A DNA stretch of 64,000 nt. Origin: G965279355 sp965279355. Its GTDB lineage: Bacteria > Pseudomonadota > Alphaproteobacteria > CACIAM-22H2. This document shows positions 26,297 through 38,200 of this stretch, piece after piece. Numbering within the stretch: position 1 is the stretch's first letter; every line of letters begins with the position of its first letter. The translations under genes and the position numbers were made by a program. The stretch is taken from NCBI GenBank assembly GCA_965279355.1, contig OZ257155.1:1302001-1366000 (forward strand), read 5' to 3'. Under the pieces are notes generated by a model. That model worked only from the letters and a program-made list of their open reading frames with translations. It made no database searches and was not told the DNA's origin.

Positions 26297-29200
26297 ATAC
26301 CAGGAAGTCGTTCGACGTCAGGTTGGCCATGGTCACGCTCACGAGGGTGATCTTGTTGCCGCCCGTGAAGTCGATGACCGTATCCGCGCCAACCTGCGTC
26401 ATCAGCGCCTGCACGTCGCCAAACGTATTGATTCCCGTCACAGCCGTCAGATCGACGTCGTCGGTGCCGATCACGAAATCGGCAATACGATCGGCGCCGC
26501 CCGCATCCGCAAAAACGAAGATATCGCTGCCCGTCCCGCCGGTAAGCGTGTCGTTGCCTGCCGCACCGGTCAGCGTATCGTTGCCGGCCCCGCCGCTCAG
26601 CGTGTCGTTGCCCGCAGCACCCGTGAGGACGTTGTTGAGACCATTGCCGTTGCCCTGGAAGTTCCCGCTGCCGGTATAGGTCAGATTCTCGATATTCGCG
26701 CCCAGCGTGAAGAAGGTGTTGGCGGTCCGGACCTCATCGGTACCGGCGCTCGCGGCCTCGGTCACGACATCGGCACTGTTGTCGACGATATAGACATCGT
26801 TACCAGCACCGCCGATCAGCGTGTCGATTCCCGTCCCGCCATCCAGTGTGTCGTTGCCCGAACCGCCGGTGAGGACGTTGGACGCCGTGTTGCCGGTGCC
26901 GGTGAAGTTGCCGCTGCCGGTATAGGTCAGGTTCTCGAAATTTGCCGTCAACGTGTAGCTACTGAGCACCGTCTGTACCGTGTCGGTGCCGCCGCTGGCC
27001 GTCTCGGTCAGCACATCGCCCACCACGTCGACGACATAGACATCGTTTCCGTCGCCGCCGATCAGCGTGTCGCTGCCGGCAGCACCGTCCAGCGTATCGG
27101 CGCCGTCGCCGCCCGTGATCACATTAACGTCGGTATTGCCGGTCCCCGTGAAGGCGCCCGTGCCGGTATAGGTCAGGTTCTCGAGGTTCAGACCCAGCGT
27201 GTAGCTCGACAAGGTTGTCCGAACTTCGTCGGTGCCCTCGCCTGAGGCCTCAGTGACCTCATCGCCGGCCGCGTCGACGATGAACACATCGTTGCCGGTT
27301 CCGCCAATCAGCGTGTCGTTGCCGGCTCCGCCGTCGAGCGTGTCGTTGCCAGCCGCGCCGGACAGGGTCTGCACCCCGGCTGCTCCGGTCAGGATGTTAT
27401 CCAGCGTGTTGCCGGTGCCGGCAAACGCGGCCGTGCCGGTGTAAGTCAGGTTCTCGATATTGGTTCCAAGCGTGTAGCTGGCGGCAGCCGATGTGCGGAC
27501 TTCATCCGTGCCGGCCGATGCGCCCTCGGTGACTACATCGCCGGAAACGTCTACGACATAGACATCGTTGCCAGCGCCGCCGACCAGCGTATCGGTGCCG
27601 GCGCCGCCATCCAGAGTGTCGTTACCGGTGCCGCCGGTGATCGTGTTGGCATCCGCGTTGCCGGTGCCGACGAAATCGCCGGACCCGGTAAAGGTGACCA
27701 TTTCGATATTGGCGCTGGCCAGCGTGTAGGTCGTCAGCGCCGTCCGGATTTCGTCGGTACCTTCGCTCGCGGCTTCTGTCACGACATCGCCCGCGACATC
27801 GACGACATAGACATCGTTGCCGGTGGCGCCGACCAGCGTGTCGATACCGGTGCCGCCATCCAGCGTGTCGTTGCCGGTGGCGCCCGTCAGGATGTTGGCG
27901 GCCGTATTGCCGGTCCCGGTGAAATTGCTGCCGCCGGTATAGGTCAGGTTCTCGAAATTGAGCGCCAGGGTATAGCTGCTCAGCGTGGTCTGAACCGTGT
28001 CAGTGCCTGCACCAACCCCTTCGGTCAGGACATCAGTGGCGCTGTCGACCACGAAGACGTCGTTGCCGACGCCGCCGGCCATCGTATCGTTGCCCGTGCC
28101 GCCATCCAGCGTATCGTTACCGGTGCCGCCGTTCAGCGTGTCGTTGCCTGCCGCGCCGGACAATGTATCGTTGCCCGTGCCGCCGGTCATCACGTTGTCA
28201 GCCGAATTGCCGATGGCAGCGACGCTCGCCGTACCCGTCACCGTCAGGTTTTCGAGATTGGCGCCCAGCGTGTAGGTGGCGAGGCCCGTCCGCACTTCGT
28301 CGGTGCCTTCGCTGGCCCCTTCCGTCACGACGTCGCCGGCAGCATCCACCAGATAGATGTCGTTGCCCGTACCGCCAACCAGAGTGTCGTCACCGACGCC
28401 GCCATTCAGCGTGTCGTTTCCAGCGGCACCCGTCAGCGTATCGTTGCCCGCCGCACCCGACAGCGTGTCATTGCCGGCCGCGCCCGCGATGATGTTGTCG
28501 TCCGCATTACCGGTACCGGCAAAGTTCGCAGAGCCCGTATAGGTAAGTTTTTCGGCGTTCGCCGCGAGTGTCAGCGTCGCAAGGGCGGTGCGGACCTCGT
28601 CGGTACCGGCGCTCGCCGCCTCGGTAACGATATCCGTCGCAGAATCCACGATATAGACGTCGTTGCCAGCGCCACCGATGAGTGTATCCGCGCCAACGCC
28701 GCCATCCAGCGTGTCGTTGCCGACCCCGCCAGTCAGCACGTTGATCAATGTATTTCCGGTGCCGATGAAATCAGCCGAGCCGGTGTAGGTCAGATTATCG
28801 ACCTGCGCCGCCAGCGTCATGCTGGCAAGGCTGGTCTGGATCGTATCGATGCCGGCACCCGCGAGCTCGGTCACCACATCGCCGGCGTTTTCGACAACAT
28901 AGATATCGTTGCCGGCGCCGCCAGCCAGCGTATCGGCACCCGTGCCGCCGTCCAGCGTGTCGCTACCGGCGCCGCCATTCAGAGTATCGACACCTGCATC
29001 GCCGCTCAGCGTATCGTTGCCGATGCCGCCGGTCATGACGTTGTTGGCCGTGTTGCCGGTGCCGGCAAATGCCGCCGTACCGGTAAAGGTGAGATTTTCA
29101 AGATTGGTGCCCAGCGTGTAGCTCGCAAGCGTCGTCTTGACCTCATCGGTGCCTTCGCTTGCCGACTCAGTGACCACATCAGCGGCGGCGTCGACGATAT

Positions 29201-32200
29201 AGACGTCGTTGCCGAGACCGCCGACCAGCGTGTCGTTACCGACACCGCCGTCGAGCGTGTCGTTACCTGCGGCACCGGTGAGTGTGTCATTGCCGGCGGC
29301 ACCGGACAGCGTGTCGTTGCCGGCCGCGCCCGTGACGATGTTGTCCGAAGCGTTACCCGTACCGGAGAAGCTCGCCGACCCCGTATAGGTGAGCACTTCG
29401 ACATTCGTGGCCAAGGTCAGAGACGTCGCGGCCGTGCGAATTTCATCCGTTCCGGCACTGGCCGCCTCCGTCACGACATCGGTCGCGACATCAACGATAT
29501 AAACGTCGTTACCGGCACTACCGATCAGCGTGTCGATACCAGTACCACCGTTCAGCGTGTCGTTGCCGGACCCGCCGGTCAGAACGTTGACCAGGGCATT
29601 ACCGGTGCCGACGAAGTCGCCGGAGCCGGTATAGGTCAGGTTTTCGAGATCGGTACCCAGCGTGAATGTCGCCAAGCCCGTCTTGATGGTATCGGTGCCG
29701 CCACCCGCGAGCTCGGTCACGACGTCGCCCGCATCGTCAATGATGTAGGTGTCGTTGCCGGCGCCCCCGACCATCTTGTCGACCCCGGTGCCGCCATCCA
29801 GCGTGTCGCTGCCGAGACCGCCATTCAGCGTGTCGGCTCCCGCGTCGCCGCTCAGCGTATCGCCACCGCCGCCGCCGGTGATGACGTTGTTGGCCGAATT
29901 GCCGGTACCGACAAAGTTGACCGTCGCCAGGCCGGTGAAGGTGAGATTCTCGAGGTTGGCACCCAGCGTGTAGCTGGCCAGCGTCGTCTTGATCTCGTCG
30001 GTGCCTTCGCTGGCGGATTCCGTCACCACATCGAGCGCCGCATCGACCACATAGGTGTCGTTGCCGGTGCCACCGATGAGGGTGTCGTTGCCCGTGCCGC
30101 CATCCAGGGTGTCGTTGCCGGCGGCGCCCATGAGCGTGTCGTTGCCAGCCGCACCCGACAGCGTATCGTTGCCCGTCGCACCGGTGATCAGGTTGTCGAG
30201 CGCATTGCCGGTCCCCGCGAAAGCGGTCGCGCTGGTTCCGGTAAACGTCAGATTTTCGATATTGGCCGCGGCGGTCAGTGTCGCCAGAGTGGTCCGGACT
30301 TCGTCCGTGCCGGCGCCAACGCCCTCGGTCACCACATCGCCGGCTACATCGACGACATAGATATCGTTACCGGCGCCGCCGATCAGCGTATCGATGCCCG
30401 AGCCGCCGTCCAGCGTATCGTTGCCGGCGCCGCTGGTCAGAATGTTATTCAGCGTATTGCCGGTACCGACGAAATCGGCGGAGCCCGTCGATACGAGATT
30501 GTCGACATTGGTTGCCAGCGTATGGCTCGTCAGGGCGGTACGCACCTCGTCGACACCGCCGCCGAGTGCCTCGGTGATGACGTCGGTGGCGCTGTCGACC
30601 AGATAGATATCATTCCCGAGGCCGCCGACCATCGTGTCGTTGCCGGTACCGCCATCCAGCGTGTCGCTGCCCGCACCACCGTTCAGCGTATCGTTGCCGG
30701 CCGCACCCGCCAGTGTGTCGTTGCCCAGGCCGCCCGTGATGACGTTATCCGCGGCGTTGCCGGTCCCGACAAAGGCCGTCGCACCCGTACCGGCGAAGGT
30801 CAGGTTTTCGAGGTTGCTGCCGAGGGTAAAGCTGGCAAGCGTTGTCTTGATCTCGTCCGTGCCTTCGCTGGCGGACTCGTTCACCACATCGGTCGCCGCG
30901 TCGACGACATAGAGGTCGTTTCCGGTTCCGCCGGTCATCGTATCGTTGCCGACGCCGCCATCGAGCGTGTCATTACCGGCAGCGCCGGTCAGCGTATCGT
31001 TGCCGGCGGCACCCGAGAGGGTGTCGTTGCCCGCTGCGCCCGCAATGATGTTGTCGGCCGCGTTGCCGGTGCCGGCGAAATTGGTCGCGCCGGTGTAGGT
31101 CAGATTCTCGACATTCGCCGCCAGGGTCAACGCCGACAGAGCAGTCTTGATCTCATCCGTACCGGACGCAGCCGCCTCCGTCACGAGTTCGGACGCCGCG
31201 TCGACGATATAGACATCGTTACCGGCGCCGCCGATCAGCGTATCGCTGCCGGCTCCGCCGCTGAGGGTGTCGTTGCCGGCGCCGCCGGTGATGACGTTAT
31301 TGAGGGCATTGCCGGTACCGACGAAATCACTGGAGCCCGTATAAGTGAGATTGTCGACTTCCGTGCCCAGCGTGAGGCTGGCAAGGCTGGTCTTGACGGT
31401 ATCGACACCGCCGCCGACCGCCTCGGTCACCACGTCGCCTGCATCGTCGATGATATAGAGGTCGTTGCCAACACCGCCGACCATGGTGTCGGCGCCAATG
31501 CCACCATCCAGCGTGTCGGTGCCCGCGCCGCCGTTCAGCGTGTCGGTGCCCGCGGCACCCGAGAGCGTGTCGTTGCCGACACCGCCGGTCAGGACGTTGT
31601 TATCCGAGTTGCCGGTGCCGACGAACGCTGTCGACCCGGTGAAGGCGAGGTTCTCGACATTGGCGGCCAGCGTGTAGCTCGCCAGCGTCGTCTGGACCGT
31701 ATCGGTGCCTTCGCCTGATGCCTCCGTGACTGTATCGGCTGCGGCATCGACGACGTACACGTCATTGCCCGTGCCGCCGGTCATCGTGTCGTTGCCGACG
31801 CCGCCATTCAGCGTGTCATTGCCGGCGGCACCGACCAGGGTGTCGTTGCCGGCCGCACCGCCCAGCGTGTCGTTGCCGGCCGCACCCGTAACGATGTTGT
31901 CGGACGCATTTCCGGTACCGGCAAATGCCGCTGAACCCGTGTAGGTCAGGTTTTCGACATTCGCCGCAAGGGTAAGGGATGCGAGGCTGGTGTTGACCTG
32001 ATCGGTACCTTCACCTGTTGCTTCCGTCACCACCTCGCCAACCGTGTCGACGACATAGAAGTCGTTTCCGGCACCGCCAACCAGCGTGTCGAGGCCGGCG
32101 CCACCATCCAGCGTATCGTTGCCGGCGCCGCCCGTGAGCGTATCGAGGCCGGCACCGCCGCTCAGCGTGTCGTTACCAACGCCGCCGGTCAGCGCATTCG

Positions 32201-35200
32201 CGCCTGTATTGCCGGTGCCGACGAAGTTGCCGGAACCCGTGTAGGTCAAATTCTCGATATTGGTCAGCGCCGTCAGATCGTAAGTGGCAAGACCGGTCTG
32301 AATGGTATCGGTACCGCCTGCGCTACCCTCAGTGGCAAGGTCGGCCGCCGCATCGACCACATAGACGTCGTTGCCAGCGCCGCCGGTCATCGTGTCGTTG
32401 CCGGTGCCGCCGTCCAGCGTATCGTTGCCGGTATTGCCGATCAGCGTGTCGTTGCCGGCCGCACCGCTCAGCGTGTCGTTCCCGGTCCCCCCGGTGATCA
32501 GGTTGTCCAGCGCGTTGCCGGTTCCGGCGAAACTCGCGGTCCCGGTCGCGGTCAGGTTCTCGACATTGGCGCCCAGCGTGTAGCTGGCCAGCGTCGTCCT
32601 GACCTCGTCGGTGCCTTCGCTGGCGGACTCCGCCACCGTGTCGCCAGCCGCGTCGACGACATAGACGTCGTTGCCGATTCCACCGGTGAGCAGATCGTTC
32701 CCGGCGCCGCCATCGAGCGTGTCGGCGCCCGCGGCACCCGTGAGAGTGTCGTTGCCGGCCGCACCGGCGAGCGTGTCGTTCCCGGTCCCGCCGAGAATGA
32801 CGTTGTCGGAGGCGTTGCCGGTGCCGGCGAAATTGCCGGAACCCGTATAAGTGAGATCCTCGACATTGGCGGCCAGCGTATAACTTGCAATCGCCGTTTC
32901 GACCTCGTCCTGGCCGGACGAGGCGGCCTCGGTGATAACTTCCGTCGTGCTGTCGACGATATAGAGATCGTTGCCGGCGCCGCCGACCAGCGTGTCGATC
33001 CCCGCGCCGCCATCCAGCGTGTCATTGCCCGCACCACCCGTCAGCGTGTCGATACCGGCGCCGCCGCTCAGCGTATCGTTGCCGGCGCCGCCGGTGATTG
33101 CATTCGCGCCCGTGGTGCCGGTGCCGACGAAATCCGCGGAGCCGGTGTAGGTGACATTCTCGACATTGGTGACCGAGGTCAGGTCGAAGCTGGCCAGACC
33201 GGTCTGGACCGTATCGGTGCCGCCGGCGGCACCTTCCAGAATGATCGCATCCGTCGCGGAATCGATGATGTAGACGTCGTTGCCGGCGCCGCCATCCAGC
33301 GTGTCGTTGCCGATACCGCCATCCAGCGTGTCGTTCCCCGCGCCGCCGACCAGCATGTCGTTGCCGGCAGCCCCGAGGAGCACGTCGTTGCCGGCGCCGC
33401 CATTCAGCGTATCGTTGCCGAGGCCGCCGTCGAGCGTGTCATTGCCGACTGCGCCGGTGATAACGTTGTCGACCGCATTACCGGTGCCGGCAAAGTTCGC
33501 GGTCCCGGTCGCCGTCAGATTTTCAAAGTTGGTGCCCAGCGTATAGCTGGCTAGCGTCGTCTTGATCTCGTCGGTGCCCTCGCTGGCTGATTCGGTGACG
33601 ACGTCGCCAGCCGCATCGACGACATAGACGTCGTTGCCGGTACCGCCGACGAGCGTATCGTTGCCGGTGCCGCCATCGAGTGTGTCATTGCCCGCAGCGC
33701 CCGTGAGCGTGTCATTGCCGGCCGCGCCGCTCAGCGTGTCGTTGCCGGCCGCGCCGGTGATGACGTTGTCTGTCGCGCCGCCCGTGCCGGCGAAATTGCC
33801 GGAGCCTGTATAGGTCAGGTTCTCGATATTGGCGCCAACGGTATAGCTGCCGATGGAGGTCTGCACCGTATCGGTGCCGCCCGATGTCGCCTCGGTAACA
33901 ATGTCCGTCGTGCTGTCGACGATATAGAGATCATTCCCGGCGCCACCGATCAGCGTATCCGCGCCGGCGCCGCCATCGAGCGTATCGTTGCCGGCACCGC
34001 CCTTGATCAGGTTAACGGCCGCATTGCCGGTTCCCTGGAAATCGGACGAGCCGGTGTAGGTGAGGTTCTCAACCTCTGTCCCGACCAGCGTATAGGTCGC
34101 CGCGCCCGTCTGAATTTCGTCGGTGCCGCCAGCCGCGGCTTCGGTAATCACGTCACCGGCTTCAACGTTCAGATAAAGGTCGTTGCCGAGCCCGCCCTTG
34201 AGCGTGTCGACACCTGCACCACCGTCGAGCGTGTCGTTGCCCGCACCGCCATCCAGCGTGTCGGCATCCGCGCCGCCCAGCAGGATGTCATTGCCCGCAC
34301 CGCCGGCCAGCGAATCGTTGCCGGCCGCGCCGGTGAGCGTGTCGTTGCCAAGACCGCCGGTCAGGACGTTATCCTGCGCGGTGCCGGTGCCGACAAAGCT
34401 GCCCGATGTGCCCGCGAACGAAAGGTTCTCGATGTTGGAAACCGACGTCAGATCGAAGGTCTGCAGCGTGGTCTTGATCTCATCCGTACCCGCCGACGCC
34501 CCTTCGGTGACGACGTCATCGGCGCTGTCGACCGTATAGGTGTCGTCGCCGGCCCCGCCGATCATCGTATCCTTGCCGCCGCCGCCGACCAGGACGTCGT
34601 TGCCGGTGCCGCCGGTGATGATGTTGTCGAGCGTATTGCCGGTGCCCGCGAAAGCACCGGTGCCGGTGAAGGTCAGGTTTTCGACGTTTGCCGCCAGCGT
34701 CGCCGCCGCCAGCGTGGTGCGCATTTCGTCGGTGCCGGCGCCCACTGCCTCGGTGATCTTGTCCGCCGCGTTGTCGACGATATAGATGTCGTTGCCGGTG
34801 CCGCCGACCAGCGTATCCGCGCCAGTGCCGCCATCCAGCGTGTCGTTACCCGCGCCGCCGGTCAGTACGTTGGCCAGCGTATTGCCGGTGCCAGTGAAGT
34901 TGCTGGAACCCGTATAGGTCAGGTTCTCGATTTCCGCCGCCAGCGTGAGCGTGGCGAGATCGGTCTTCACCGTATCGGTGCCGCCACCGGCGGCTTCCGT
35001 CACAACATCGTTGGCGCTGTCGACAGTATAGATGTCGCTGCCCGCACCGCCGACCAGCGTGTCGTTGCCGGCGCCACCGTCGAGCGTGTCCGCTCCGGTG
35101 TTGCCCTTGAGAACGTTGTCCGCCGCATTGCCGGTGAGCGTCGCCGCCAGAGCACCCGTGAAGGTCAGGTTCTCTAGGTTCGTACCAAGCGTATAGCTCG

Positions 35201-38200
35201 CCAGCGTGGTCTTCACCTCATCCGTGCCGGCGCTGGCACCCTCGGTGACAACGTCACCGGCTGCATCGACCACGAAGAGGTCGTTGCCGGCGCCGCCCAC
35301 CAGCGTGTCGCTGCCGAGGCCGCCATCGAGCGTGTCATCACCACCGTTGCCGGTGAGTGTATCGTTGCCGGCCAGTCCGGACAGGGTGTCGTTGCCGCTG
35401 CCGCCCGCAATCGCGTTGTCGAGCAGGTTGCCGGTGCCGCCGAAATTGCCGGAGCCGGTGTAGGTCAGGTTCTCGAGATTGGCGCCCAGCGTGTAGCTGC
35501 CGATCGACGCCTGGATGGTATCGGTGCCGCCCGACGTCGCTTCGGTGACGAGGTCCGCCGTACTGTCGATGACATAGGTGTCATTGCCGGCGCCGCCGGT
35601 CATGGCATCGTTGCCGAGGCCGCCGTCCAGAAGGTCGTTACCGGCGCCGCCGTTCAACGTATCCTTACCGGCGCCACCCGACAACGCGTCGTTGCCCGCA
35701 CCGCCGGTCAGAACGTTGTCGAGGGTGCTGCCGGTGCCGGTGAAATCGGCGGAGCCGGTGTAGGTCAAATTCTCGATATTGGTCGCCGCGCTCAGGTCGT
35801 AACTGGCGAGGTCTGTCCGTACCGTGTCGGTGCCGGCGGCGGAGCCCTCGGTCAGAACATCGTTCACGCTGTCGACGATGAAGACGTCGTCTCCGAGATT
35901 GCCGACCAGCGTATCGTTGCCGGTACCACCATCGAGCGTATCGTTGCCGGCGTTGCCGGTCAGGGTGTCGTTGCCGGCGGCACCCGCCAGCGTGTCGTTG
36001 CCGACGCCGCCAGTGATGGCGTTGTCCAGCGCATTGCCGGTGCCGACAAACGCGCCAGCGCCGGTGAAGCTGAGGTTTTCCAGATTCGCGCCCAGCGTAT
36101 AGCTGGTCAGCGTCGTCTTGACCGTGTCGGTGCCGGCGCTGCTGTCTTCCGTCACGACATCGCCGGCCGCGTCGACGACGTACTGGTCGTTCCCGGTGCC
36201 GCCGGTGAGCGTGTCGTTGCCGAGGCCGCCATCCAGCGTGTCGTCGCCGCCGTTGCCGGTCAGGGTGTCGTTGCCGGCCGCGCCACCGAGGACGTCATTG
36301 CCCGTGCCGCCCGTCACCAGGTTGTCGCCCGCATTGCCGGTGCCGGCAAAATTACCGCTGCCGGTATAGGTCAGGCTTTCGACATTGGCGGCCAGCGTCA
36401 GCGACGCCAGATCCGTCTTCACTTCATCGGTGCCGGCCGAGGCTGCTTCGGTCACCACATCGGTTGTGCTGCCGACGATATAGATATCGTTGCCGGCGCC
36501 GCCGACCATCGTATCGTTCCCGGCGCCACCATCCAGCGTGTCGTTCCCGGCCGCGCCGGTCAGGACGTTGGCCAGCGTATTGCCGGTGCCCGTGAAATCG
36601 CCGGAACCCGTATAGGTCAGGTTCTCGAAATTGGCCGCCGTGCTGAGGTCGTAACTCGTGAGATCAGTCCGGACCGTGTCTGTGCCGCCGGCGGAGCTCT
36701 CGGTCAGCACATCGCTGGCGCTGTCGACGATAAAGACGTCATTGCCGAGGCCGCCGATCAGCGTATCGACGCCGATGCCACCGTCGAGCGTATCGTTGCC
36801 AGCATTGCCGGCGAGCGTGTCGGCGCCCGCGCCGCCAACCAGCGTATCGCTGCCGGTACCGCCCGTGAGATCGTTATCGAGCGTGTTGCCAGTGCCTGCA
36901 AACGCGGCCACGCCGGTATAGGTGAGGTTCTCGATATTGGCCCCGAGCGTGTAGCTCGTCAGATTCGCCGTGGAGACGGTGTCCGTGCCGGCGCTCGACC
37001 CTTCAGTCACGACGTCCTGCGCGGCATCGACGATATAGAGGTCATCGCCAGCGCCGCCGATCAGCGTATCATTGCCGGCCGCGCCGCTCAGCGTGTCGTT
37101 GCCGGTACCGCCCGTAATTACGTTATCGAGCGCGTTGCCGGTACCGGTGAAATTGCCGGAACCGGTGTAGACCAGATCCTCGACATTGGCCGCGAGCGTC
37201 AGCGAGGTCAGCCCCGTCTTCACTTCATCGGCGCCACCCGCGCCGGCAGTTTCTGTGATCACATCGCTCACATTGTCGACGATGTAGGTATCGCTGCCTG
37301 AGCCGCCACTCATCTTATCGTTGCCCGCGCCGCCATCGAGCGTGTCTTCGCCGTCGCCACCCAGCAGCGTGTCATTTCCGATACCGCCATACAGCGTATC
37401 GTTGCCCATCCCACCCGACAGAGTGTCGTCGCCCGCGGCGCCCGTGAGCGTGTCTTCGCCGACGTACATCAGCGCACCGGTGATGACATTGTTTTCCGAA
37501 TTACCCGTCCCGGCGAAGTCGCCCGTATCGGTATAGGTCAGATTTTCAATTTCACTGCTGCCCAGCGTGTAGCTGGAAAGCGTGGTGCGAATTTCGTCCG
37601 TGCCGCCCGCTGCCAATTCTTCGATCGAATCGCTTGAATCGATCAGATAAACGTCGTTGCCAAGGCCGCCCTTGAGGACGTCCGCGCCGGCGCCGCCATC
37701 CAGCGTGTCCGTGCCAGCGCTGCCGATCAGCGTATCGACACCGTCTTCTCCGAACAGCGTATCGTTGCCGCCCGCGCCATCCAGGACATCGTTGCCGAGG
37801 CCACCCTGCAGGGTGTCGGAGCCGGCACCGCCGGTGATCGAATTGTCGAGCTCATTGCCAATTCCGGCAAACTTACCCGCGCCAGTGTAAGTCAAATTCT
37901 CAAGGTTGCTGCCGATAGCGAGATCGTAGTGGGTCCAGGCGGTCCGCACTTCGTCGATACCGGCGCCAGCGCCTTCGGTGATCGTGTCGTTGTTGTTATC
38001 AACGAAATAAACATCGTTTCCGACACCGCCGATTAGCGTGTCCTGGGCCAAACCGCCATCCAGGGTATCGTTGCCGGTGCTGCCTGTGATGATGTTAATG
38101 ACCGCATTCCCGGTGCCCTTGAAATTGCCACTGCCAGTATAAGTCAGGTCTTCGAGGCCCACGGCGAGCGTGTAGGCGCTGAGCGCCGTGCCAGTGACGA

